Below, piece by piece: positions 9,301 through 19,013 of a stretch of DNA of 26,313 nucleotides (the first letter of the stretch is position 1; each line of letters opens with the position of its first letter). Position numbers and translations under genes: made by a program. Source of the stretch: Chrysochromulina tobinii (taxonomy: Eukaryota; Haptophyta; Prymnesiales; Chrysochromulinaceae); contig JWZX01001772.1 of the NCBI GenBank assembly GCA_001275005.1, forward strand, positions 1 through 26,313, read 5' to 3'. The notes under the pieces are model-generated. The model was not told where the DNA came from. It did no database searches and saw only the letters and a program-made list of their open reading frames with translations.

Positions 9301-9902
9301 GTTTGGAGGAGCTTCAGGATCATCTCATGCGAGTCGTAATCGCCGAGCTGCCTGATGAACTCCTGCTCGATCGACCCGCCCAGCTCGCTGCGGTCCTCGC
9401 GCAGCGGCGCAAGGCACGCGTCGCACACGATCTCGTCGATCGATTTTGGCGTGTTGATCGACTTGATCCACGCGTTCATGGTCCAGGTGAGATTCCCATC
9501 TTCGGAGGGTGCGGTGCTGGGCGTTGGGCTCGGCGAGCGCAGTTGAAAATCCGGTGACGAGAGCGCGCGTTGCTGCGTCGCCAACTTTGCAGTGCTCACG
9601 ATTCGGCGAAGCTCGAGATCGTGGCCCTGGGGTCTCTCGTCCACACCGTGGACCATTGGGCTGATCAATGAGACGTCGATTCCCTCGGACTCGAGCAGCT
9701 TCTGGCCGACTATCGCTGCCGGCGCCCCCGAGTACTTCATGCCGATCACATCGTCGAGGGCGGCGCCAATCTTTCTCTCTAGGTCGGGCTGATTTTCGCT
9801 GAAGAATGCATTCATCTCTTCCTCCGATCGCCTCTCAGGGGGGTTCAGTACGAGGCCACGGAGCAAGGGCGACTTGATGGCCGCCAACTCTTGAAAAGAC
9901 AT
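3314..9902 (-). CDS. ADP-ribosyltransferase - ankyrin repeat - Nudix hydrolase fusion protein
   Basis: Six exons on the - strand: 9902-8941, 8839-7660, 7587-5915, 5784-4155, 4082-3959 and 3804-3314. They total 6060 nt and give 2019 residues without a frame break. The ATG is at 9902. The ART signature is seen in exon 2: ARLYTGPMYSKYNDVLR, Y-R519-G, FSSAST (546-551) and E593-A-E595, the R-S-ExE triad of arginine-type mono-ADP-ribosyltransferases. A charged helix follows, then ankyrin repeats. The C-terminus has GFRFHHYRP, VPSYSTS and a Nudix box from G1852 to C1874 (G-x5-E-x7-REL-x-EE-x-A-C, with Ala for the last Gly). The order matches human NUDT6 and plant NUDX2/6/7/10, several of which hydrolyse ADP-ribose or NADH. 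Inferred role: ADP-ribosylate targets recruited by ankyrins and process ADP-ribose or NADH. No signal peptide is obvious. Confidence 0.85.
3805..3958 (-). repeat. GC-AG intron of 10-bp repeats inside the Nudix box, flanked by 25-bp direct repeats
   Basis: This 154-bp phase-1 intron starts GCGAGT and ends TTGCGCAG. Thirteen or so 10-bp units (sense TGATCGCGTC / TGATTGCGTC) fill 3811-3935. An identical 25-bp sequence lies at 3782-3806 and 3936-3960, covering both splice sites. Splicing therefore restores one copy and completes the Nudix box between EG and ESKIDALERELFEEV. Unspliced, the frame stops at 3933. Confidence 0.85.
4083..4154 (-). other. 72-bp stop-free intron with duplicated exon ends
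   Basis: The sequence starts GTGCCCAGC and ends in a pyrimidine tract plus CACAG (CCTTCCTTCCCCACAG). A 24-bp segment at 4061-4084 recurs at 4133-4156 with one mismatch, covering both splice junctions. It is a multiple of three and has no stop, so 24 extra residues would be added if it were retained. Splicing gives DKVPSYSTS, which fits the NUDT6 family better. Confidence 0.75.
5785..5914 (-). repeat. Intron of the ART-ankyrin-Nudix gene, 10-bp units, shared with the paralogue
   Basis: 130-bp GT-AG phase-2 intron, starting GTACGCTGG and ending CATCATCAG, followed by exon GTACGCG. The interior is about eleven 10-bp units of the TGATGACCT type on the sense strand. It sits at the same codon as intron 1 (1797-1901) of the + strand gene, so it predates the duplication, but unit number has diverged. 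Confidence 0.85.
7588..7659 (-). other. 72-bp stop-free intron of the ART-ankyrin-Nudix gene
   Basis: Starts GTGCGTGCC and ends CTCTCGCGCTGCAG on the - strand, phase 0. The interior holds CTGATTGCATCGGATTGCC-type units. It can be read through in frame for 24 residues. The + strand paralogue lacks it and also lacks the about 40 residues that follow, so the exon boundary here is less certain than at the other introns. Confidence 0.6.
8840..8940 (-). other. First intron of the ART-ankyrin-Nudix gene, with an internal 20-bp direct repeat
   Basis: 101-bp GT-AG phase-2 intron, sense start GTTCGTCAGATCTCC and end TTGTTCGCAG, joining EEL to SEISNGS. GTTCGTCAGATCTCC at the 5' end resembles GTTCGCAGCGAGATTTCC across the 3' end, so here too a copy of the junction seems duplicated. 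Inside, a 20-bp sequence occurs at 8862-8881 and 8899-8918, a 37-bp period. Confidence 0.8.
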
Positions 9903-10140
9903 GTTCGGCTTCTAAAAATTCCGAGCGAAGCGACGACGCGCGGAGACCTTCGCGTTACTGAGTACTCACACTCGTTAGTTCACACTGCAAGTTCGAACTC
10001 GATGCCTTCTCGAGCCTAAAGACCCACGAAACGACCGAAACGCTCCGAGGCCAGCTGGTGATACTTGGTTGTTCACAGGATCTTTTTTGGTTTGTTGAGT
10101 TTTGTTTTGCATGCGGTTTTCGTGTTCATAACGGATCGAA
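9903..10140. promoter_or_regulatory. Divergent intergenic region, probable bidirectional promoter
   Basis: The 238 bp separate the ATG of the - strand ART gene (9902) from the ATG of the + strand glycosyltransferase (10141), so both promoters must lie here or in 5' exons within it. A T-rich stretch (10080-10115) precedes the + strand gene. I see no clear TATA box or repeated operator. Confidence 0.35.
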
Positions 10141-11062
10141 ATGGCGTACGTTGCCGAGGACGGCGACGCGCGGCGTGGCACCGTGAGCCAAGTGGCTCAG
10201 CTGAACTTTGACCCGCCCGCGGCGTCTCGCCGTTGCAACGCCACGATCGTGATGATGGACGACCGTCGTCACGTGCCACTCTCAAACAATAGCAACTTTA
10301 GCAAGGACATCGGATACTTTCACAAGGCGATGATGCTCAATCTCCTGTATGCGCAGCGCCACGGCATGTCCTTCTTGATTGTGCGGCCCACGGCGGCCAT
10401 GGAGGACTCGTGGCTCGACGGCGGCGCTTCGGGGCTCTGCCCCGCCTGGTGCCGCGTGAAGATCCTCGCTTCGCTCGTTGCATCGCGCCTGGCCGCCCAC
10501 GGGTGCCACTGGGTGCTGTACATCGACAGCGACGCGTACATCCGCGAGCAGCACGTGGACTTTTTGGAGCGCCTCGACACGCCAGCGAATCGCGACGTGC
10601 ACTTCGCCTTTGCCCGCGAAGAGCTGCCCGCCGGCGGCTTTCGATCGCCCGCGAAAGCGCTCCCACGGGGTACGCGTGCCGTCGCTCAACGCCGGCGTGC
10701 TCTTCGTGAGGGCGAGCGCGTGGTCTGCGCGCCTGCTCGCGGTCTGGATGCGCGCGGCGCAGCTGCCCGTGTGCGCGCCCTTTCGTCAGCAGTGGCCGTG
10801 CGAGCAGCAGTGCCTCCACGAGCTCCTGCGCAATCGCACGTTACTCCCAGAGGGTTGGCGCACGCGCATCGCAAGCGCCCCGATGCAGCTGTTCAACTCG
10901 CCCCATGGCCAGTTCATCCGGCACGTGTGGGGCGGGCCGGGCGTCGAGCTGCGCCGCCGCGCCTTTGACGACGAGCTTCGAGTCCAGGGCGTGTGGCGCT
11001 GGAAGCAGATGCATGCGCTCGTCGAGAGCGCAAAGCGACAGTGGATCGACAGGCCGTGTTGA
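10141..11062 (+). CDS. GT34-like glycosyltransferase with an apparent one-base frameshift
   Basis: ATG at 10141, stop TGA at 11060. The first frame encodes SNFSKDIGYFHKAMMLNLLYA, a Trp-Cys-Arg-Val-Lys helix and VLYIDSDAYI, where DSD is the DxD motif that binds the metal and nucleotide sugar. Near 10670 the homology passes to the next frame: VPSLNAGVLFVRASAWS, PFRQQWPCEQQ and LFNSPHGQFIRHVWGG, which are typical of the second half of GMA12/MNN10-type (GT34) galactosyl- or mannosyltransferases. Removing one base from the GGGG run at 10667-10670 would make a single frame of about 306 residues. The cause could be a sequencing error or a real mutation; an intron of suitable size is not visible. There is no N-terminal membrane anchor in the visible frame, although Golgi enzymes usually have one, so a 5' exon could be missing. 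Donor and acceptor sugars are unknown. Confidence 0.7.
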
Positions 11063-11338
11063 CCGCGCATGTGACCGCGTCAGTGTTTACGGACGCTCGA
11101 TGCAGAGCACGATTGAAAGGACTCAAGATTGAGAACCACCGAGGACGAGCCACCGAGAAGCCAGGAGAGAGAAGGTTCGTTTATATGAGCTACAGTAAAC
11201 CCCGTGTCCCCAGACACCTGAAGATTACACCCCGTTGCATCACCCAAAGCTGGACGAAGTTTGCATGCATTTTTCAGAAACGGGTGCGTTTCTCACCAGC
11301 GGTTTTTGCCCCGTCTTGCAAAGGCACATCCTCGGGTC
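11063..11338 (+). other. Intergenic region upstream of the giant receptor gene
   Basis: These 276 bp hold the 3' end of the glycosyltransferase unit and the leader of the next gene. GTTTATATGA near 11180 is a possible TATA-like site about 150 bp upstream of the ATG at 11339. An earlier in-frame ATG at 11261 exists but would place 26 polar residues before the signal peptide. Confidence 0.3.
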
Positions 11339-14300
11339 ATGAAGCCGCCCGTAATCCGACAAATCCTTCTTGGTCTCCTCCTCGTCTCGCTCCCGACCGT
11401 CTTGCGCGGCTTCGGTTCCCTGCAATACCTGCACCGGCCCGCGGAGGGCAACGTGTTCGACGGCCTGCATGGCTCAAACCACAACCAGCAAGGTCAGATC
11501 TACTCGACCATGCACCCAACATCGACGACGAACGTGCACTCGTTCACCAACATTAACGTGCGCGCGCGCGCGCTCAAACACTCCTAACCCACTGAGAAAC
11601 ATTCCGCGACGCGCCGTGTGGCTTGATCTCTCTGCTCACACTTCGAGGCCACCACACGCGTGTGTGTCTGTGCGCAGACTCCCGAAGTGATCGATCCGGG
11701 CGATAAGTACGGCATGCGTGAATACGTGTCTGACACGAGCGCGATGATGCGCGGCGACTTCCTGCACCCCGAGCCCCCCTCTCCGCCGCCCAGGCCGCCC
11801 CACACGCCACCTCGGCCTGAGTGTGCCTACGAGGTCTTCCAGTACGGCATCTGCACTGGGTGCCGCGGCTACTCGTGCTATGACTGCTGCGAGTACATCA
11901 CGTCCTATGAGATCCGCTCGGTCCATGCGCCGCCCTCGCCGCCGCCGCCCTCGCTGCCGCCCTCGCCGCCGCCCTCGCCGCCGCCGCCCTCGCCGCCGCC
12001 CTCGCCGCCGCCGCCCTCGCCACCGCCGCCGCTCCAGCCCGGTGCCGAGTATCGGCCCGTTCTGAGCCTGGCGCTCACCTTCGCGGGCAATGCCGAGGAC
12101 TTTGATGCCGCAGCCGCAACCAACTTCCGGGCGAACCTGGCGCAGCTGCTCGGCGTCCCTGTGTCCGGCGTCGTCCTACAGATCCGCTCTGGCAGCATTG
12201 TGATCGACGTCCGCGTCTTCATGTCCCTGCCACCAGCGAGCAGCTTGCTCACCGCCGCATCGCTTTCCGGCGCCCTCGGGGTGAATATCACCAACATTGT
12301 CTCGACCTACACTATCCTCGAGATCCTGGCGCCCTCGCCTCCGCCGCCCTCGCCCCCGCCACCCTCGATGCCCCCCACGGAGATGGTGCGCGCGCTCGAG
12401 CTTCTCTACGAGGCCACGGGTGGCAACGCGTGGCGCAACAACGACAAATGGCTCTCCGGCGAGCCGTGCGTCGACGGCTGGTTTGGCGTGCACTGCTGCC
12501 CACAGGCGCTGCCGGTCCTGCGCGGGGACGACGAGTGCACCGCCGACGGCGGCGGAGCCACCGGCGTGCTCATGACGCAGGGCAGCGCCGCCTGCCACTC
12601 GGGCTCCGTCACGGGCACCGCGCTCGACCACGCCACCTGCGTCGTCGTCAAGATGCTGCTGCCGTCCAACAACCTGATCGGCCAGATTCCCTCCATGATC
12701 CAGCTGCCCTTCCTGCAGCACCTCGACCTCTCGGGCAACGCGCTCACGGGCAGCCTTCCCTCCGCAGCCGACTGCTTTCCGCGCCTCACCTACCTCGACC
12801 TGACGCAGACGCGCTCGTGGGACGACGAGGGCGGCGTCACCGGCCCCGTGCCCGAGTGGCTCCTCGGGCGCCTCAACTTTATGGCGCCGCTGCGCCTCGC
12901 GAACAACGCCTTGGACGACCCGACAACCGCCGAGTCCGCCGTCGCGATCCGCCGGCTCTGGCAGCGCTGCTCGACGCTCGGCGCGGAGCAGTGCTCGGGC
13001 GTCCCGCCGATTGACTGCAGCGCCTTCAACCGCCAGGGCGAGCGCTACGAGGTGGAGCTCGACGGCCTCGGATGCGTGCGCTGCCCGACGCCGCTCGAAA
13101 TTTTTGGCATCGCCGGCGCCGTCGCGGGCGGCGTGCTGCTCCTGCTGCTGCTTGTGGGCGTGTACGTGTACTTGGTGCGCAAGTACCCAGAGTACGCCAA
13201 GACCCACGTCGCCTCATTTATGATCTTCGTGGGCCACCTGCAGACGCTCACCATCATCGGCAGCTTGCAGCTTGGCTGGCCGCTCATCATCCAGGAGATC
13301 CTCGCGAGCATCAACCTGCCGCTCATGAGCTATATACCGTTGCCGTGCATCCTGACCGACCCGGTGCTCAAGGCGCTGCTGAGCTACGCGGAGACCGCCG
13401 TCGTGCTGCTGCTGCTCGCGGGCGCCTGGCTCGTCGCGCGGCGCCGGCGCGACACGGACGGCCTGCTGCTCGAGCGCGAGGCGTGGGCGGAATACATTCT
13501 AAGTGTGCTTTTCAGCCTGCTCTTCACTGTCGGCCTCCGTGCGAGCGTGACCCTCTTCATGCGCTACGACGAGGACCAGACTCGGCTGGCCATCGCCCGC
13601 CTCTTGGCGTCGCTCCTCTGGCTCTTCTGGTTCTTCCTATTCTGGCGATTCCGCCGGCTGCTGCGCGAGGCCCGGGAGGCAGCGAAGGCGGCGGCGGCGG
13701 TGGTGGTGGCGAAACGGATCGGAATGGGTGAATACGTTGTCGTGAATGGTAGGCGTGGCAAGATAACGACTGACGACGGGATTTATAACCGGTACAAGGT
13801 CACCTTTGACAACGGGGAGGCGAGCGGATGGCTCTACCCTCAAGATGTGACTCGAGCTGCGAAGGCTCCGCAGTCTGAGGCGGCGAGGGCAGAGGTTGTG
13901 CAGCTGCAGAAACAGGCGCGCCGCGCGGCAGAGGCGGTGCGCTCCCTGACCGAGCGGTACGCGTGCGACGGCGGCCTGAGTCACGGGGACTTCCTTCTTT
14001 GGGCGGAAAAGGAGATCGATGGCCACATTCGCGAGCGGCTGGCCGATGGCACCATCCGGCTGTTGCGCTGTGCATGGCTGCTCTCAGCGGTATCGGACAA
14101 GTACCTGGGTCGCGATGCGTCCGGTAGGGTGATCATGCGCCGGCGGCAGGAGCTGCCCGAGGAGGCATTCTTTACCAACGAAGAAGCGGTCGCGTTGTTC
14201 GATGGCGCCGACCGCTCAATCCTCGCCCTCTCCTATCGATGGCTGACCGCATTACATCCAGATCCTCACGGCACGGCGCTCTCCGCCGTGCGCCGCTTCC

Positions 14301-17300
14301 TCCGCAGCGAAGCCGGCCTCGGCAAGTGCGCAATGTTTTGGGACTTTACCTCGCTTCCGCAGAAGCCTCGTAAGCCCAAGGAGGAAGACACCTTCAAGCG
14401 CGGGCTAGTAGGTATGGGCTACTTCTACGCGAGCATGTGCGGCACTGCCGTAGTGCAGCTCAAGGACATCCCGCCGCGTCCGTCCGAGTACGACGGGCGC
14501 ATGATCGTCTTCGACAAGGCGTTCTCCGAGAAGACGAGCAAGGAGAATGAGGAAGCCCTTCGAAGCGATCTTGAGAGCTTCGGAGGGCAGATCACCAAAA
14601 TCGCCATCAAGGCAGGTGAGGCGCATGTGACCTTCACAACCCACGAGCAGGCGATGAACTGCATCGCTGCACTGAAAAAGGTCAACCGTGGCGCGTGCAC
14701 TGTGTACAACGAGACCGCCTACAGCCGCGACCGCGGCAGGCCGTTTAGCGGCTGGTGCACATTCGAGCAGGGCTCCTCAAAGCTGGCAGCGGCGCACTTG
14801 AACATGGCATCCCGTCAGGCCTCTAAGCGCTCGACCATGCTGCCGGAGCGGCTCAAGCACGCCAACGCCAGCCGTGCCAAGGTGATTGACATTAGCGATG
14901 ACCAGGTGCGCACCGTCGATGTGAGGGAGACTCCCGAAAATGTTCTTAAGGAGACGAACGGCGACCTCGAGAAAGCAACGTTCGTCGGCAAGGGCGAAGC
15001 CGAGAAAGTCAAGCAGCTGCTCGTCAAGCTCGAGTGGTCGATGCACATGGCCATGGAGCGATCGTTACATAACGTGAAGAGAGAGCAGCTCGCTCGTGCA
15101 CAGTGGCCACTCCGTTCACAGTGGCAGCTCGTTGTGTGGACGCGGCATGGGCTCCTCTTCCTCGTGTCGTTCGCCATGGACTGCGTGTTGTGGTTCTCGC
15201 CGTACGAAGCGCGCCGGAGCGCACGCTATGTCTTTGCCGGTCTTGCGATCGCCGTTCTCGGCGGCTTCTGGCGGCTGCAGGCCTGGCGTCAGCCGTACGC
15301 GATGCGTCGGCAGCACGGGCTCGAAGCTTTCCTTTACGCGGTCGACATCTCGGCCATCGTTCTTGCCTGCGTGTATGGCGCACTCACGCACGACGGCGTG
15401 GTGCAGGACGGGTTCGGGCGGCTGGCGCTCGAGCTGGGCCTTGGCGCGCTGCTCATCGTCTCCGTGGTCGGTGCGGCGCTGGTCGTCGGCCTCGACATCA
15501 TGCGCGAGCGCTGGTACATCCGGCAGTGGTTCCTAGATGCGACGCAGTTTTTCGACGTACCGGTCGTGGACGCCCTCCGCGACGGCGCAGTACGCCTCAT
15601 CAACTACGCCTGGCTGCTAGATTCTGCGCGCTTGGATGGGCAGTTGGATGGGCAGCTGCCGCGCGTCACCAAGGTGGTGGCACGCCTCGCTTCCAACGAG
15701 CCGAGGAGCGTGCTGATTCGGCGGTTGGCGACGCACTGCGGGACCTCGTCCATCTGCATCACGGCGGAGACTGCCTCGGCAGCCTCGCCGCCTCCCTCTC
15801 CTCCGGAGGTGGCTGCCCTGGCGGAGGTGCAGCTCGCGGATCGGTATTCTGTTGGGCATGTGACGCGCCTTAGGGAAGAGCTGGCCGAAGCGGACCTCTC
15901 GCACCTCGCACACGCGATCATTGAGGATCTTGGTATCGAATCTGTAGAAGGGCTCCGCGAGTTCACATTCGACGAGCTCAAGGGGCACCTCAAGGCCAAG
16001 GCCGGCGTGACACTCAAAGTGGGGCATGCACAGAAGCTGAAGGCGTTCCTCGCCGCCTCGCCTAGTGGCACGTCGGAAGGGCGCATGCCCGGTGGGCCGA
16101 AGGTGGCATTCTCCGCCCACGGCCTGCAGCGAGATGCGAAGGTGAGGTGCAACACAAAGCACACCGATGCCAAGCTCACGCGCAGCCTCACAGTGAAGGC
16201 GATGACCAGCGCTCAGGTCAAGAAATCCAAAGCCGGCGAGAACGACGTTGAGTCTCCGCACCTTGATACCTCGTCTGCAGCCAGCAGCCCCGGCTCTGGC
16301 GCCTCTAGCCGTTTCCATTCGCGTCGCGGGAGGGACTCCTTTGCGGAAGACCTGACGATGGAGGCGGCTTCGAAATCGGAACATCCAACCGGCAGAATGA
16401 CAATGCGCTCGCCATCTGACCCGAAGCAGACCGACACTACGGTCACTGCGGTACTCATGGCGGCAAAGCTGCGGCGACGAGCCGGCGGCGACAAGACGAG
16501 ACGCGACCTACCGACGCCATCGTTCCTGCCGAAGCCTGGGGCAGTGGGTTCCGGCCGGATGGACCATGATCGTGGTATTGTCCTCCAGGACCTCGACTCT
16601 CGCCCAGCACCCCTCGAACGAGGCGCATCCGCGACGCGCAAGACTCCCACAGGGCCGAGACAGCTCGATGACAACTCCCAGCAGCCCTCGTTTAGCGAAA
16701 ACCATGACACATTTATGGTCACCTTCCACCTCAGCACGTTTGACGAGGTCATCCCGCTCACCGCAGCCAGTCTGCAAGGCAAGGCCGAGGCGGTTAAGAA
16801 GAGGCTGGCTGAGCTTGGGGCCAAGGACATCAAAATTGTCAAGGGAAAGCCCTTTCTGCCACGCTGCCAGGACATGCCGCCGGAAGCCTTCCTGCCGCCC
16901 GAGCGCGCCGCGGAACTCTTTGAGCAGGGTCGCCGCAGCGTTGACGTCGTCAGCTACTGCCGGCGCAGCCCAGGCGTGCCGGACCCCGATGGCCGCACGC
17001 TCGAAAAGATCCTCTGCCACGCGGAGATTGGGAGGGGCGCAGACGGCGACCGCGGTCTCTTCATGGACTTTGCATGCATCCCGGAGACCTTTGCATGTCC
17101 GTCGTGGCACGCCCCGGAGGCTGTCCCACTGCGCTTCGGGTCCCGGTCTTTTTGGGGCCCTGACAACGGTCATTTGGTGGACCAGGGCCCGCTCACCGTG
17201 CTCAAGTTTGAGTGCGATCGCTTCGCCACGGAGGACGAGGCGCAGGTTTGCGTCGACAAGCTCGTCGCCCTATGCGAGCAAGAGGGCTGGGCGCTGGCCT

Positions 17301-19013
17301 CCATGGCGGATTTAAAGAGCCTGGGCTTGCAATCGCGCGGCCACGCCAGTGTGCTCTTCCACGGACGTTACATCTCCGGCGAGTACCACTTCGACGAGGG
17401 AGCCGATGCCGGAGGCTACATGCGCTTCCGCACGCCGGGCGACGCGGATGCAGCACGTCAAGATCCCAAGCTCAAGCGCATGTGCGGCGGCAAGGAGCCA
17501 AAGCTGATGGGCGAGCACGTCTTCGAGAATGAGCTCAAGTCTTGCCGCGCCCTCTCCGTCATGGGCAGCCTCTACGCGTCTGCCACAGGCACCTGTGTGC
17601 TGCAGCTTACGGACCCGCCTGGCAAGCCCTGTAAAGAGGTCGCGCCGGACGAGCTCGTCTCCGAGCGCACGGGGACCGTCTTCATCTTGGAGCTGCAGAA
17701 GCTGCAGAAGCTGTTGAAGCTGCAGAAGTCGCTCAAGGAGCTGCAGAAGAAGTTGCAGAAGGAGCTGGGCGATGTGCTGCTTGAGAAGCTGCAGGAGGAG
17801 CTGCAGAAGAAGTTGCAGAAGGAGCAGAAGGAGTTGCAGAAGGAGCAGAAGCTTCAGAAGCTGCAGAAGCTGCAGAAGTCGCTCAGGGAGCTGCAGAAGG
17901 ATCTGGTCGGCGAGTTGCGCAGCTTCTTCGGCAGCTTCTTCTGCAGCGACTCGCTCGAGGAGCTGCAGAAGGCGCTGCAGAAGGTGCTGCAGAAGGAGCA
18001 GGAGCTGGGTGACAAGTCGCTCGAGGAGCTGCAGAAGGCGCTGCAGAAGGAGCTCGGCGACGAGGGCGTGCTGGCCTGCGAGAAGAAGGGGTCAGCGGGT
18101 GTGCTAGTGGTGCGTGTCCTCGACGAGAAGGCGGCGCGCGCCGTGTGCTCGCTGAACGAGCGCGGCTACCCGCTTCGTCGCAAGGATCGCGTGGTGTACC
18201 CAATGTACAACTTGCGGCCGTACGGCTCGCGCGGGTGGCCGACCTTTGAGAAGACCGCTGCCTCGATTGTGCTCGCGCACATCACGCAGCACAAGCGGCG
18301 AGGCGGTGCGCAGTCACATCTCTTCGGTCTTTTCGGGGTGCGTCAGGGATCTTCCGCCTCCCGTCGCGCAAGCGGAGGCGAGCGGTCCAAAGCTCATCAA
18401 CATCGACGTGATCGACCTCGCCCTTCAATTGAAACCGAACAAAAGGGCCGGTATGACCTTAGTCGACTCCAACAAGGTGGTTGGCGTGGATCCCGACTCA
18501 CCGGCTTCTAAAGCGGGCTTGCGCGCGGGCGACCTCATCCTCGCAGTCGATGGAGTCGAGTGCACAGAGGGCGTGACCGCGCTCAAGTTGTGGAAAGATG
18601 GTGCTGGCAGTCCCGTCCGCAAGCTTTGCATCGCCCCGCGTGAGGTGGTGGTCGCGCAGTCGCCGGAGCGCCTCCTCCGCGAGTGCAAGAAGAACCTGTG
18701 CTCCGAGCGGATCTTTTTCACCGGGCGCGCCGACAGGAAGCAGGTCGTCCAGCTGCTCTCCGACTTTGAGGACTCGATCGCGTTTGACCATGAGCGCGCC
18801 AAGCTCCAGAAGCTCAGGACGGAGGACCTCGCCCAGGTACTTACAGTGGCGCGCGAGGCGCGCAGGTCGCGATCCCGCAAGGAGCAAGGGCGACTCACCG
18901 GAGACGAGGAGCCGACGCCCATCCTCCATGTCGTGCCCGAGGCCGCGGTCGCAACTAAGGCCCCCATTCCCGATCCCGTCCCCGCACTCGAGCAGCGCCT
19001 CTATGATGCATAG
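11339..19013 (+). CDS. Giant LRR receptor-like membrane protein with tandem SYRW/SLPQ modules, SAM-like and PDZ domains
   Basis: Exons 11339-11557, 11678-18305 and 18373-19013 give about 2495 residues. The ATG at 11339 was chosen because it opens a signal peptide (MKPPVIRQILLGLLLVSLP). Approximate order: Pro-rich linkers (105-121, 158-195, 291-306) around a Cys cluster (122-148) and a SEA-like region (198-288); an LRR ectodomain with WFGVHCC and LPFLQHLDLSGNALTGSLP (309-491); a Cys-rich stalk; about five membrane segments (547-733); an SH3-like patch (755-798); module A with SYRW, FWDFTSLPQ and GWCTFEQ (895-1121); a second membrane cluster (1225-1358); a SAM-like domain (1460-1531); module B with SYCR, MDFACIPE and GWPTFEK (1798-2278), carrying a long LQK coiled coil; and a PDZ domain (2305-2372). 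Inferred: plasma-membrane sensor with cytoplasmic signalling modules. The module family is not recognised with certainty; its layout recalls HET or TIR-type domains. Confidence 0.8.
11558..11677 (+). other. Intron 1 of the receptor gene
   Basis: 120-bp GT-AG phase-0 intron, starting GTGCGCGCGCGCGCGC and ending TGTCTGTGCGCAG. It joins the secreted N-terminal exon (ending SFTNIN) to TPEVIDPGDKYG. The start is a (GC)n run. Without this intron the large frame would lack a signal peptide, so the call rests on GT-AG ends, phase and the sense of the joined protein. Confidence 0.65.
11930..12040 (+). repeat. CCGCCCTCGCCG microrepeat encoding SPPPPSPPP linker
   Basis: Tandem CCG/TCG codons encode a Ser-Pro-Pro-Pro tract like those in algal hydroxyproline-rich glycoproteins and pherophorins. 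Together with the shorter tracts near 11770 and 12335 it separates folded extracellular units. In such proteins the prolines are hydroxylated and glycosylated in the ER and Golgi. Confidence 0.85.
17690..18060 (+). repeat. CTGCAGAAG minisatellite encoding an LQK coiled coil
   Basis: About 370 bp of in-frame degenerate CTGCAGAAG(GAG) units encode repeated LQK, ELQKKLQKE and ELQKA segments, a strongly heptad-like amphipathic helix. It interrupts module B of the receptor, since recognisable module sequence resumes at GVLVVRVLDEKAA. At 17920-17947 the repeat runs in the opposite orientation (CTTCTGCAGC), encoding FFGSFFCSDS. Confidence 0.9.
18306..18372 (+). other. Intron 2 of the receptor gene
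   Basis: The long frame loses sense after ITQHKRRGG and the PDZ-encoding frame takes over downstream. A 67-bp GT-AG phase-1 intron (GTGCGCAGTC to GTCGCGCAAG) joins them as RGAEASGPKLINIDV. An alternative 40-bp intron, 18338-18377, also fits the phase. The existence of a junction is firm, its exact ends less so. Confidence 0.55.

Noticed and set aside
10599-10625. A tiny intron in the glycosyltransferase (GTGCAC to GCGAAG) as the cause of the frame change.
   Set aside because: It would be about 25 bp, too short for splicing here, and would remove sequence that fits the enzyme.
12176-13207. 343-residue - strand frame within the LRR receptor gene.
   Set aside because: His/Arg/Gly-rich composition typical of antisense frames in GC-rich DNA, overlapping a convincing LRR coding region.
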